Of a DNA stretch of 64,000 nt, positions 1-7,763 are shown one piece after another (positions within the stretch are counted from its first letter, which is position 1; every line of letters starts with the position of its first letter). The notes beneath the pieces are model-generated. The model had not been told where the DNA came from, ran no database searches, and saw only the letters and a list, made by a program, of their open reading frames with translations. The stretch lies in contig JADJGZ010000001.1 of assembly GCA_016707785.1 (NCBI GenBank), positions 124,001 to 188,000 on the forward strand, in the 5' to 3' direction. The DNA is from Bacteroidales bacterium. GTDB taxonomy: Bacteria; Bacteroidota; Bacteroidia; Bacteroidales; UBA4417. A program made the translations under genes and the position numbers.

Positions 1-295
1 TTTATTGGCACATTATTTTAGGTAAGCGGTACAATCTCAGCTATGTTCTTCGCACTAAGCCCGTAAACCATATATTTGGCAAGACCTGTGGTAACATAAC
101 TTTAAATTGTGAAGTAAGGCGAAATGAAAACCAGCTTATACCGTTAGGTGATCATGCGTTAATTCCGATCCTAAAAATAGAAATAAAAAAGGGAAGCAAC
201 TGCTTCCCTTAAAAACCATTACGTTTTATTAATATCAAATCCTGTAATCAATTGATAGATATATACATATCTATATTATTGAGTTTTTGGTATTT
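1..295. other. Gene-free left edge with a possible protein-tail remnant
   Basis: No convincing gene is present. On the minus strand a 27-codon open stretch (about 18-101) would encode a tail containing GLAKYMVYGLSAKNIAEIV, which looks like a helix-turn-helix-type fragment. It is preceded by an in-frame stop and has no recognisable start or domain, so it may be a decayed remnant. The terminator at 181-210 lies between this and the glutathione peroxidase gene. Confidence 0.3.
181..210 (-). terminator. Intrinsic terminator of the glutathione peroxidase gene
   Basis: A 10-bp perfect stem (AAGGGAAGCA paired with TGCTTCCCTT) has a 2-nt loop. Read on the minus strand it is followed by a T-rich tail (TTTTTTATTT), as expected for a Rho-independent terminator downstream of the gene ending at 296. 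Confidence 0.75.
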
Positions 296-835
296 CTATT
301 TGTTATCAAGCCAATCCAGTATTTTTTGGGTTTTAGGATTATCTTTAGGTGGAACCATCCCAATTAGCTTTCCGTTTTCATCAATCATAAACTTCTGAAA
401 ATTCCAGGTAACAGGTGCATCCATGACTCCATTCTCCGATTTTTGAGTCAGCCACTTATAAATGGGATCCATATCATCTCCCTTCACCGAAATCTTTTGC
501 ATCATTGGGAAGGTAACATTGTATTTCTCTGTACAGAACTGCTTGATTTCCGAGTTAGAACCTGGTTCCTGGCTCAGGAAGTTGTTTGCAGGAAAGCCGA
601 TGATTACCAGGCCTTTGGAAGAATATGTTTCGTAAAGGGCTTGTAAGTCCTTATACTGCGGTGTATGACCACAACGGGAAGCTGTATTTACAATCAACAC
701 TTTCTTCCCTTTTAGTGAAGAAAAACTGAATTCCTTGCCGTCAATGGTTTTGGTCTTGAGGGCATAAAAGGCGGTATTCTGGGCAAAAGCGCTGAATGAC
801 ATAACAATAGCGATTATGAGCAATAATTTTTTCAT
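296..835 (-). CDS. Glutathione peroxidase family protein, exported
   Basis: Thiol peroxidase of the glutathione peroxidase superfamily, expected to reduce peroxides using a thiol donor such as thioredoxin. The 179-residue protein begins with a signal peptide (about 1-19, ending AFAQ). The peroxidatic cysteine is Cys55 in NTASRCG. The second signature (FPANNFLSQEPGS, Gln89) and the WNFQKF motif with Trp144 and Asn145 complete the usual catalytic set. Cysteine, not selenocysteine, is encoded. Its length is normal for the family plus a leader. Periplasmic location is inferred from the signal peptide. A terminator follows on the same strand. The next upstream gene on this strand is a thioredoxin-like protein, which fits a redox role but does not prove a shared transcript. 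Confidence 0.93.
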   Translation of the reverse strand: MKKLLLIIAIVMSFSAFAQNTAFYALKTKTIDGKEFSFSSLKGKKVLIVNTASRCGHTPQYKDLQALYETYSSKGLVIIGFPANNFLSQEPGSNSEIKQFCTEKYNVTFPMMQKISVKGDDMDPIYKWLTQKSENGVMDAPVTWNFQKFMIDENGKLIGMVPPKDNPKTQKILDWLDNK

Positions 836-906
836 GTTGTTTAATGTTTTGTTTTAATCTATTAAACAAGAATGTTTGAGTATTGTTCAGAAAAGTTTAT
901 TCAGAA

Positions 907-1242
907 TTATTCCCCGGTATCAAAAATAAGATGGTAATACCTTTCAATCCGCTCTTTCATGCTGTCGACAGAAACATATTTACTTTCCCTGAAAACCTCT
1001 TTTCCATCGAAATACACGAGTAGGGTAGGAGCACCGAAAATGCTGTAGCCGGCTGCAAGTTCAGGATGAGCAGCTGCATTGATAAAGATCAGTTTCATTT
1101 TTGGGAAAACCTCATTTACAAGGTTTTCCACCTTTGGCCTCAATGCCAGGCAGGGAGGGCAGTTATCATTAAAGAAATAGAGCATAATGGCGGGATTCTC
1201 TGCCACTTCATTAGCAATACTGTTGATGTTCATCGGTTCCAT
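907..1242 (-). CDS. Thioredoxin family protein
   Basis: Small cytoplasmic thioredoxin-fold protein of 111 residues. The active site is CPPC (Cys28 and Cys31) after LYFFNDN, and the cis-proline lies in FGAPT (Pro72). There is no signal peptide. CPPC is a less common active site than CGPC. The start overlaps the stop of the upstream TIGR02757 gene by one base (TGATG), which indicates translational coupling. An alternative ATG three codons further in is possible. The partner is unknown; the downstream neighbour is an exported glutathione peroxidase. Confidence 0.85.
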   Translation of the reverse strand: MEPMNINSIANEVAENPAIMLYFFNDNCPPCLALRPKVENLVNEVFPKMKLIFINAAAHPELAAGYSIFGAPTLLVYFDGKEVFRESKYVSVDSMKERIERYYHLIFDTGE

Positions 1243-2030
1243 CAGGCTGTTTTTTCATGAATACCCATTCCAAAAAGTGCAAAATCATAACGCACCGGGT
1301 CCAGTGCATCAAATTGACGGAGTACTGCTGTTAGTTCTTCCACAGCTTTCCAGTCATCCTGTTTCCGGTTCAATAGTCCCAGTCTGCGGGCCACTCTGCC
1401 CGAATGGAGGTCAAGAGGACACATCAGTGAAGAGGCAGCTATGGTTTTCCAGATTCCAAAATCTACTCCCTGCTCATCCTTTCGTACCATCCATCGCAGG
1501 AACATGTTAATTCGCTTGGCAGCTGAGCCTGACCCGGGGTTTGAAATATGCTTTTCTGACCTCTTAAGGTGGATAGTCGTGAACATTTTTTCCCTGAAAG
1601 AAAGTATGGCTTCCTTTACACTGCCATCCTTCCTGTAACCCATGGCAAAAGCTTCTTCCATTCCACTATCATCTCTGTACAGATTCCTCAAAGCTTGCAG
1701 TATGAATAAGCAGTCTTCTCCATTAAAGGTGCGATGTACAAAGCTCAAAAACTTTGAAAACTCTTTTTCCCTGGCATCCTTCAGAAAGAGAAAAGGTGCA
1801 TCGTCCATCAGTTTTATAAGAGCATTCGCATTTCTTATGATCTGAGTCCTGTTTCCCCATGCCAGTGTTGCTGAAAGGAAGCCAGCAATTTCACGGTCTT
1901 CCTTACTTGTGAAATGATGCGGGATACTGATGGGATCTTTAACTATAAAATCCTTGCAGTTATATTCCTCAACCCTGGCTTCCAGGTAATTCTTTTTCTC
2001 CTCAATGGAAGCAAGGTCTTGAAATCTCAT
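1242..2030 (-). CDS. TIGR02757 family protein (DUF2400)
   Basis: Protein of 262 residues matching the TIGR02757/DUF2400 family of Bacteroidota by its conserved N-terminal half (DPISIPHHF, EIAGFLSATLAWGNR) and its tail (MCPLDLHSGRVARRLGLL, DPVRYDFALFGMGI). The function is not established. The helical composition with a late DPVRYDFALFG segment resembles DNA-glycosylase-like helix-hairpin proteins, but that is only an impression. It is cytoplasmic, with no signal peptide. The stop overlaps the thioredoxin start by one base, so the two are probably co-transcribed. A near-leaderless promoter box sits at 2035-2042. Confidence 0.85.
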   Translation of the reverse strand: MRFQDLASIEEKKNYLEARVEEYNCKDFIVKDPISIPHHFTSKEDREIAGFLSATLAWGNRTQIIRNANALIKLMDDAPFLFLKDAREKEFSKFLSFVHRTFNGEDCLFILQALRNLYRDDSGMEEAFAMGYRKDGSVKEAILSFREKMFTTIHLKRSEKHISNPGSGSAAKRINMFLRWMVRKDEQGVDFGIWKTIAASSLMCPLDLHSGRVARRLGLLNRKQDDWKAVEELTAVLRQFDALDPVRYDFALFGMGIHEKTA

Positions 2031-2034
2031 GCTG

Positions 2035-2042
2035 CAAAATTA
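2035..2042 (-). promoter_or_regulatory. Bacteroidota -7 box for the TIGR02757 gene
   Basis: On the minus strand this reads TAATTTTG, a full match to the Bacteroidota -7 consensus TAnnTTTG. It is only four bases before the ATG at 2030, so the transcript would be nearly leaderless. The same spacing and the following TTTGCAGC word recur ahead of smpB. Confidence 0.45.
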
Positions 2043-2157
2043 ATGATTCCTGATCAATCATATGCTGCCTTAAATCATTCAACACCCGGATTTTCACTTT
2101 CAACAGCTCAATCCCCACACTCACAATATATGATTATACAGGGCAAAAACTACAATT

Positions 2158-2165
2158 TACTTTTG
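2158..2165 (+). promoter_or_regulatory. Bacteroidota -7 box for the outer-membrane protein gene
   Basis: TACTTTTG matches TAnnTTTG exactly and lies 36 bases before the ATG at 2202. No clear -33 TTTG element is visible at the expected distance. Confidence 0.5.
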
Positions 2166-2201
2166 CCGCATAAAACAAAAATAATTTTAAACTAATACAT
2201 T

Positions 2202-2837
2202 ATGAAAACAAAAATCATCATTGCAGCTCTCATGTTCCTGGCTTTTTCATTCCAGGCTTTCAGTCAGGAAACCACAAAGGATTACCTATGGTCGTACCAG
2301 GGAAAAAACAAAACGAAAACTCTTGGTTTATACGGTGAAATATCAGGATCCTATACCGAACTATTATCCAAGCCGGCAGCCAATTTTGGAGTAAAAGCCG
2401 GACTGGTGTTCAACAAACGACTCACTGTGGGATTGGCAGCTTACGGACTTTCCTATGACAGGAAATTCAATTCACTGGTTTCCGATGGCACCTATCATCT
2501 CGAAGCAGGGTATTCAGGCGCATTTGTGGAATATCTGCAACCTATTGGAGATCGCTTTAAAGTAGGTGCCTCCATTTTCTCAGGAACCGGTATCACCATG
2601 TATAAATATGATAAGGATTATGCTGAAGCCCGTCCCTGGTACGATGAAGTGATTGACCAGGAAACCTTTGCCGTATTCGAACCCGGTGTTTCAATACTTG
2701 GAAGGATTGGAGGACATTGGTGGCTGGGAATCAACGGTTCCTACCGCACTACATCACCTGTTAAGCTGAAGGAAACTTCTGAGAATTTCCTGGAGAATTT
2801 CAATGCAGGAGTAGGAATTCGTTATGGAATCTTTTAG
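2202..2837 (+). CDS. Outer-membrane beta-barrel-like protein of unknown function
   Basis: Unrecognised exported protein of 211 residues. A signal peptide covers about residues 1-21 (AFSFQAFSQ). The mature part alternates glycine and aromatic or hydrophobic residues in short strands (LGLYGEISGSY, FGVKAGLVF, LTVGLAAYGLSY, FKVGASIFSG, WWLGINGSYR) and ends in an aromatic residue (GVGIRYGIF). That pattern fits a small eight-stranded outer-membrane barrel of the OmpA/OmpX type. There is no peptidoglycan-binding domain. It has its own promoter box upstream and a strong terminator downstream, so it is probably monocistronic. The role is unknown. Confidence 0.75.
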   Translation: MKTKIIIAALMFLAFSFQAFSQETTKDYLWSYQGKNKTKTLGLYGEISGSYTELLSKPAANFGVKAGLVFNKRLTVGLAAYGLSYDRKFNSLVSDGTYHLEAGYSGAFVEYLQPIGDRFKVGASIFSGTGITMYKYDKDYAEARPWYDEVIDQETFAVFEPGVSILGRIGGHWWLGINGSYRTTSPVKLKETSENFLENFNAGVGIRYGIF

Positions 2838-2845
2838 TATTTCGG

Positions 2846-2890
2846 AGGCAGATTGTAAGGTACTATCAAGCTTGCAATCTGCCTTTCATT
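2846..2890 (+). terminator. Intrinsic terminator after the outer-membrane protein gene
   Basis: A 14-bp stem (AGGCAGATTGTAAG with CTTGCAATCTGCCT, one G-T pair) with an 11-nt loop is followed by TTCATTTATT, eight bases after the stop codon at 2837. Confidence 0.7.
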
Positions 2891-2944
2891 TATTAAATTT
2901 ACTTTTTATTTTACCCGGGAATTTTAAATACATTCAGCCCTATC

Positions 2945-3868
2945 ATGTCACAATTATCTATACAGACCAGTGGTTTATCCAAATCCTTCAACGGGAAAAA
3001 GGTGGTAGATTCACTTTCCGTTGAAATTAAGAAGGGAGAAGTTTTCGGATTCCTGGGTCCCAATGGAGCCGGTAAAACCACTTCCATAAAAATGATTACT
3101 GGATTGCTGAAGGAAGATGAAGGCCAGATATGGATAAACGGCCAAAAACCTGACCTTGCAATTTCCCGTCAGAAAGTGGGGCTCTGCCCCCAGGATATAA
3201 TCGTCTGGAACCAGCTGACTTGTAAAGAGCAATTATTGTTTATTGCTTCGATGTATGGAGTGAAATCTAGAGTAGCCAGAAACAGAGCAGATGTTTTACT
3301 GGAGAGGCTGGGGTTAGCTGCTAAAAGCAAGTCGTTGGCCAGGACTTTATCTGGAGGGATGTTACGCCGGCTAAATCTTCTTATGGCGCTGATGCATGAT
3401 CCGGAGATTCTGATCCTTGATGAACCGGAAGCAGGCCTCGATCCTCAATCGAGAGTGCTTGTCAGGGATTTCATCCTTTCCCTTTCTAAAACAAAAACAG
3501 TAATTTTTACCACCCACAATATGGATGAGGCTGAAAGGGTATGTGACAGGATTGCGATCATCGATTCAGGGCATCTGTTGGTTACCGATAAACCGGAAAT
3601 CCTTAAGAGAACCCTTGGGAAGGGAGATGTCCTTGAAATCCGCTTTGCCGGAAATTCACCGGATCTTCAGGGATTTAATTTCCTGGAAAATGCTCCGTTG
3701 CTGAAGGAGCATATCCTTTACTTCAGGGCTTTCGGAATTATTGAGAAAATGGAAAGAATACTCTCTGAATGTACTCGTCAGCATCTCTCCATACAAGGAT
3801 TGAACCTGAGGGAAAACTCACTGGAAGATGTATTTATTAGCCTGACCGGCAAAACATTAAGAGATTGA
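2945..3868 (+). CDS. ABC transporter ATP-binding protein
   Basis: ATPase subunit of an ABC-2 type exporter, 307 residues. The Walker A motif is GPNGAGKT (38-45), the Q-loop glutamine is Gln83, the signature is LSGGM (135-139), Walker B is ILILDE (155-160) and the switch histidine is His191. About 90 further C-terminal residues are typical of the CcmA/DrrA-like subfamily. The signature continues LRRLN where LSGGQ-R is usual. One base separates its stop from the permease start at 3870, so the two form one transporter. A LytS/LytTR pair follows directly, which suggests that this two-component system controls the transporter. The substrate is unknown. Confidence 0.93.
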   Translation: MSQLSIQTSGLSKSFNGKKVVDSLSVEIKKGEVFGFLGPNGAGKTTSIKMITGLLKEDEGQIWINGQKPDLAISRQKVGLCPQDIIVWNQLTCKEQLLFIASMYGVKSRVARNRADVLLERLGLAAKSKSLARTLSGGMLRRLNLLMALMHDPEILILDEPEAGLDPQSRVLVRDFILSLSKTKTVIFTTHNMDEAERVCDRIAIIDSGHLLVTDKPEILKRTLGKGDVLEIRFAGNSPDLQGFNFLENAPLLKEHILYFRAFGIIEKMERILSECTRQHLSIQGLNLRENSLEDVFISLTGKTLRD

Positions 3869-3869
3869 T

Positions 3870-4988
3870 ATGAAGATTCTGGCTATCATAAAAAAAGCCC
3901 TTATCATGCAGTTGCGCGATTACTGGGCCCTGCTGTTAACCCTGATTTCAGCACCTTTCTTTGTCCTTATCTATTACCTGATAACCAGCGGGGGCTCCAC
4001 ATCATACCATGTAGCCCTGATCTGGAAAGATGCGCCTTCAACCACGATTGAAAGGGAATTGCTGGAATCCCTCAGGAGTCAGGAATACCAGGATGGCAGT
4101 GCTGTCCTGCAAATTGAGAACTTTACAGATACTACACTCGCCAAACAGAAGCTCATTGACCGTAAACTGGATGCTATGCTGCTTATTCCGAAGGGTTTTG
4201 CTGATAGTGTCGTTGCAGGAGGTATCCCTCAATTCAGAATATATGGAGATGCCTCCAATCCAAGGTACTCGGTAGGTATGATTTTCATGCTTCAGGCTAT
4301 CGATCAAATGGTTAGCAGGCACAGTGAGCAGCAATATCCCTATATATTTGAAGAAATCTTCCTGGGAAATACTGGTGGCAGGACTGAATTTGAGGTTTAT
4401 GTCCCGGGAATTCTCGTTTTTTCAATCATCATGTTGTTATTATCTGCATCACTCATTTTTATAAGAGATATTGAGGATAAGACCATGCTAAGGCTGAAAA
4501 TAAGTCGTATGAATGTTCTTGATTATATAGTTGGTAACACACTGGTTCAGTGGGTAGTAGGAATTATCTCTTTTGCTGTCACCCTGGCATTAGCTGATGC
4601 CCTGGGCTTTCGTAATGAAGGTTCCATGTTGCTTGTATTGCTTGTATGTTCTTTAACCATTCTCTCCATTATTGCCATCAGCCTTTTACTTGTAGCATTC
4701 TGTAAAACTGTGGGGATGGTCATGATCCTGGGGAATTTCCCCCTCTTTATCCTCATGTTTTTCTCCGGAGCTATGCTACCTTTACCAAGAAATGAAGTGT
4801 TCAATGGCTTTGCACTGGTGGATCTTCTGCCACCCAGCCATGCCGTTGCTGCTTTGAATAAGATATTTACTTATAAGGCGGGATTCCAGGAGATCAGGTA
4901 TGAACTTCTGATGCTAATTTGCCTTACTGCGATATACTTCATTGCCGGTGTAATATTGTTCCGCAGGAAACATATTCAAACGGCTTAG
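3870..4988 (+). CDS. ABC-2 type transporter permease
   Basis: Membrane subunit of the ABC transporter encoded just upstream, 372 residues. One transmembrane helix lies near residues 18-42. A large extracytoplasmic domain (about 45-175) contains TLAKQKLIDRKLDAMLLIPKGF, typical of the ABC2_membrane_3 family. A block of five to six helices follows from about 180 to the end. The layout matches YhgE/DrrB-like exporters of drugs, lipids or peptides. It is translated from an ATG one base after the ATPase stop. The sensor kinase gene follows after about 48 bases. The substrate cannot be read from the sequence. Confidence 0.9.
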   Translation: MKILAIIKKALIMQLRDYWALLLTLISAPFFVLIYYLITSGGSTSYHVALIWKDAPSTTIERELLESLRSQEYQDGSAVLQIENFTDTTLAKQKLIDRKLDAMLLIPKGFADSVVAGGIPQFRIYGDASNPRYSVGMIFMLQAIDQMVSRHSEQQYPYIFEEIFLGNTGGRTEFEVYVPGILVFSIIMLLLSASLIFIRDIEDKTMLRLKISRMNVLDYIVGNTLVQWVVGIISFAVTLALADALGFRNEGSMLLVLLVCSLTILSIIAISLLLVAFCKTVGMVMILGNFPLFILMFFSGAMLPLPRNEVFNGFALVDLLPPSHAVAALNKIFTYKAGFQEIRYELLMLICLTAIYFIAGVILFRRKHIQTA

Positions 4989-5036
4989 GTAAGATTATTG
5001 ACCGTCTTGTTATCGCATCAATTACTAACATTACTA

Positions 5037-6104
5037 ATGACTAAAACCAGGACAGACAAACCCGAATTGCCGGCAAAGTATCGCTGGGTGCTGGCTGTTG
5101 TTTTGTCGGCAATCATTCAATTTTGCATCATCAGCTATAACTACTATACAGGGTTTATCAGTGGTTTCACTCCCTATAGCTTTCTGTTCAGGTGGGTATA
5201 TGGAACCCTTCTTACTACTCTTGCCTCCATCATTCTCATTTCAGTGAATTACTACCTGATATGCTGGTTGAATAAAGGATTTCCATGGGCAGGCAGGTCC
5301 TTGAAACGTATTTCGATTGAAATACTGGTAAGTCTGCTGATTTCTGTCTTCCTGGGTAGTGGCATTACCCTGCTGGCTAATGCTATAGATGCGTATGATG
5401 AGTCATTGACCATGGTAATAGTGACTAATTCATTAATTGCCAGTGTTGCTAATATACTGCTTGTGGTTGCCCTGGAAGCCTGGATGTTTTTCAGGGAAGG
5501 GAGGATGAATGAACGAAAAGCAGAAGAACTTCACCGTGAACTCACTGGCATCCGATTCGAGGTGCTGAAAAACCAGATAAATCCCCATTTCCTGTTTAAC
5601 AGTCTGAATGTCCTATCCGGACTGATCAACAAGGATACCCACAAGGCACAGGAATTTATTGAAGAATTTGCCTATGTCTACAGATATGTACTTGATACCA
5701 TTGAAAAGCAAGTGGTTACGCTGGAGGAAGAGATGAAATTCAGCAGGGCATATATGTTCCTCCAAAAGATCAGGTATGGCGATTCCCTGCTTTTTGAGAT
5801 ACATATTGAATCAGAAATGCTTGAGAAATTGCTTCCTCCGCTCAGCCTTCAACTCCTTCTCGAAAATGCCATCAAACATAATAAGGCCGAAACAGGAGCA
5901 CCCCTGATAGTGGAAATTTATACAACGGAAGGATTCCTTTATATCAGGAACAACTTACAGGCTAAGTTTTCAGGCTCAAAGAGCACCGGAATAGGCCTGC
6001 GTAATCTTAAAAAGAGATATGAGATGATTGCTGAACAGCAGCCTTCCTTTGGAATCGAAAACCTGCATTATGTGGCAAAATTGCCTTTAATTGAAAATGA
6101 CTGA
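5037..6104 (+). CDS. LytS-type sensor histidine kinase
   Basis: Integral-membrane histidine kinase of the LytS/YehU group (His_kinase family). Four predicted helices occupy about residues 15-155. The phosphoacceptor block is LKNQINPHFLFNSLN with His184, followed by a compact ATPase domain (N-box LLLENAIKHN, then STGIGLRNLKKRYEM). A TTG at 4998 would add 13 residues; the ATG at 5037 is preferred because it begins just before the charged cytoplasmic N-terminus. The stop overlaps the response-regulator start. The helices probably sense membrane or envelope conditions. The adjacent ABC exporter is the likely target of the system. Confidence 0.9.
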   Translation: MTKTRTDKPELPAKYRWVLAVVLSAIIQFCIISYNYYTGFISGFTPYSFLFRWVYGTLLTTLASIILISVNYYLICWLNKGFPWAGRSLKRISIEILVSLLISVFLGSGITLLANAIDAYDESLTMVIVTNSLIASVANILLVVALEAWMFFREGRMNERKAEELHRELTGIRFEVLKNQINPHFLFNSLNVLSGLINKDTHKAQEFIEEFAYVYRYVLDTIEKQVVTLEEEMKFSRAYMFLQKIRYGDSLLFEIHIESEMLEKLLPPLSLQLLLENAIKHNKAETGAPLIVEIYTTEGFLYIRNNLQAKFSGSKSTGIGLRNLKKRYEMIAEQQPSFGIENLHYVAKLPLIEND

Positions 6105-6867
6105 AATGGATAGAAGAGTTGTAATTATTGAGGATGAATCGCTTGCAGCCGACAGGATGGAAGCCCTGCTCAAAGAGCTGAATCCCGGGGCAAAGGTGGT
6201 AGCCAGGCTCCCGGGGATCAGGGAATCGGTGCTATGGTTACAAAACAACAAAGCTGACCTGATCTTTCTTGATATTCAGCTTTCTGATGGACTCAGCTTC
6301 AGCATTTTTGAAGAAGTGGAAACAGATACCCCTGTGATCTTCACTACAGCCTATGATCAATATGCCATTCAGGCTTTTAAACTGAATTCCGTTGATTATC
6401 TTTTGAAACCTGTTCGTAAGGAGGATCTGCAAAATGCCCTTCATAAACTCGAACGCTTGTCGGGACCTGTGCAGCCTGATTTCAGAAGCCTGCTTGAATC
6501 AATCCAGGGGAAACAGCCTGCTTTCAGAAAAAGATTCCTGATACAGTTTGGTGACAGGATCAGAAAAGTGGAATGCGAAGAAATTGCTTATTTCTATGTG
6601 ATGGACAAAGGGAATTACCTCAAAACGTTTCAGAATCAATCTTATCCCATCGATTTTACCCTCGACAGCCTGGAGGGACAGCTCGACCCTGCGAAATTTT
6701 TCCGCATCAACCGAAAGATTATTGTGAATATGGATGCCATCAAAAGCATGCTTGCCTGGTCGCGTTCGCGTATTAAGCTGGAATTACAACCTGCTGCCGT
6801 GGAATGTGAGGAAGTTGTGGTAAGCATCGACCGGACCCCGGGGTTTCGGGAATGGTTGAATTCCTAA
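6097..6867 (+). CDS. LytTR-family response regulator
   Basis: Response regulator of 256 residues. The receiver domain spans about 1-125, with acidic pocket EDE (12-14), phosphoacceptor Asp59 in LIFLDI, the TTAYD switch region and lysine in LLKPV. A LytTR DNA-binding domain spans about 150-252 (KRFLIQFGDRI, INRKIIVNMDAI). It is the partner of the kinase ending at 6104; the ATG at 6097 overlaps that gene by eight bases. An upstream TTG at 6091 and an ATG at 6106 are alternative starts. LytTR proteins bind direct repeats upstream of their targets; I could not identify such repeats here. Confidence 0.93.
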   Translation: MTEMDRRVVIIEDESLAADRMEALLKELNPGAKVVARLPGIRESVLWLQNNKADLIFLDIQLSDGLSFSIFEEVETDTPVIFTTAYDQYAIQAFKLNSVDYLLKPVRKEDLQNALHKLERLSGPVQPDFRSLLESIQGKQPAFRKRFLIQFGDRIRKVECEEIAYFYVMDKGNYLKTFQNQSYPIDFTLDSLEGQLDPAKFFRINRKIIVNMDAIKSMLAWSRSRIKLELQPAAVECEEVVVSIDRTPGFREWLNS

Positions 6868-6930
6868 AGTATATTGTCAGGCCAACCTACCTGGTAGTTA
6901 AAAGAAGAGACGTTATCACTTTTAAAAAAT

Positions 6931-6959
6931 AAAGACCTGCATATTTTGCAAGTCTTTAT
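6931..6959 (-). terminator. Terminator of the 2-oxoacid oxidoreductase operon
   Basis: An imperfect hairpin (TAAAGACcTGCA with TGCAaGTCTTTA, one internal mismatch) is followed on the minus strand by TTTTTT. It lies between convergent genes and could also slow transcription from the plus strand. Confidence 0.6.
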
Positions 6960-6983
6960 CTCAATAAATCTTGAAGTTCGCAA

Positions 6984-7535
6984 TTATACTAACTGTACTT
7001 CTTTCACAAGACCTTTGCCGGTTTCAATTGCTTTTTCATTTTCGGGGATCATACCATGATGGCGGGAAGGCAGGGATTTTTCCAGTCCTTTATGAATATA
7101 CTCCATTCCAACAATGGGTTTTAACTTGAGGTATCCCCCCAGAACAATCATATTGAATACTTTGGCCAAGCCTAACTTACCGGCCGTTTCAGCAGCCTCA
7201 ATGGTATAGATGTTTATATCCTTTCTTTCAGGATGCCTGGTGATTCCATTAGGGTCATAGATTAATAATCCGCCTGGTTTAACCGAATGCTCAAACTTGT
7301 CCATGCTTTGCTGATTCAGTATAATCGCAGTATCATAAGCATTCAGAATCGGTGAACTGATCCTTTCATCACTGATAATAACGGTAACATTGGCAGTCCC
7401 CCCTCTCATTTCAGGGCCGTAGGATGGCATCCAACTTACTTCCTTGTCCTGCATTACTCCTGAATAAGCAAGAATCTTTCCCATTGAAAGGACTCCTTGT
7501 CCACCGAATCCGGCAATGATAATTTCTTCAGTCAT
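6984..7535 (-). CDS. korC: 2-oxoacid:ferredoxin oxidoreductase, gamma subunit
   Basis: Gamma subunit (183 residues) of a 2-oxoacid:acceptor oxidoreductase, the enzyme that oxidatively decarboxylates a 2-oxoacid with CoA and passes electrons to ferredoxin. The family is recognised from the N-terminal IIAGFGGQGVLSMGKILA and from MPSYGPEMRGGTANVTVI. It is cytoplasmic. Alpha, beta and ferredoxin-like subunits lie upstream in the order delta-alpha-beta-gamma, the usual Bacteroidota arrangement. Unlike the other junctions, a 228-base repeat-rich gap separates it from the beta subunit. The substrate (2-oxoglutarate, branched-chain oxoacid or other) cannot be fixed from the sequence, so the symbol is provisional. 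Confidence 0.9.
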   Translation of the reverse strand: MTEEIIIAGFGGQGVLSMGKILAYSGVMQDKEVSWMPSYGPEMRGGTANVTVIISDERISSPILNAYDTAIILNQQSMDKFEHSVKPGGLLIYDPNGITRHPERKDINIYTIEAAETAGKLGLAKVFNMIVLGGYLKLKPIVGMEYIHKGLEKSLPSRHHGMIPENEKAIETGKGLVKEVQLV

Positions 7536-7559
7536 GGCTTGATATATTTGTTTTTGCTT

Positions 7560-7660
7560 CTGGCAGTGATCAGTGATTAGTGAATAGCGACTAGTGACTA
7601 GTGAGTTTTTAGTGAATAGTGATTAGTTTTTAGTGACTAGCGATTATTAGTTTTTAGCAA
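7560..7660. repeat. Degenerate GTGATTAGTGACTAG repeat inside the oxidoreductase operon
   Basis: Roughly ten degenerate copies of a 7-10 base word (AGTGATTAG, AGTGAATAG, AGTGACTAG, AGCGACTAG) are interspersed with GTTTTTAG. The tract lies between the beta and gamma subunit genes, has no coding potential and is rich in stop codons. It is one of several word-like intergenic tracts in the window. Confidence 0.8.
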
Positions 7661-7710
7661 TACGTATTTCTTATCTGATTGTAAGAAAAAATGATGATAG
7701 GTCATCCTCT

Positions 7711-7759
7711 CAGCACTCAGCACCCAGCACCCAGCACTCAAAGGCTCCCCTTCGGGGCA
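7711..7759. repeat. CAGCAC word repeat abutting the beta-subunit stop
   Basis: Tandem words CAGCACTCAG and CACCCAGCAC are followed by AAAGGCTCCCCTTCGGGGCA, which can fold as a short GC hairpin. The same composite occurs at 37411-37531, about 30 kb away. It begins five bases downstream of the beta-subunit stop codon. Confidence 0.8.
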
Positions 7760-7763
7760 CTTC

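Noticed and set aside
18..101. Transposase fragment at the left edge
   Set aside because: Only 27 codons remain, with no recognisable transposase motif or inverted repeat; described as a possible remnant only.
3011..3232. Antisense frames inside the ABC transporter, kinase, TonB receptor and other large genes
   Set aside because: They lie fully within well-supported genes on the other strand and have no recognisable domains or start context.
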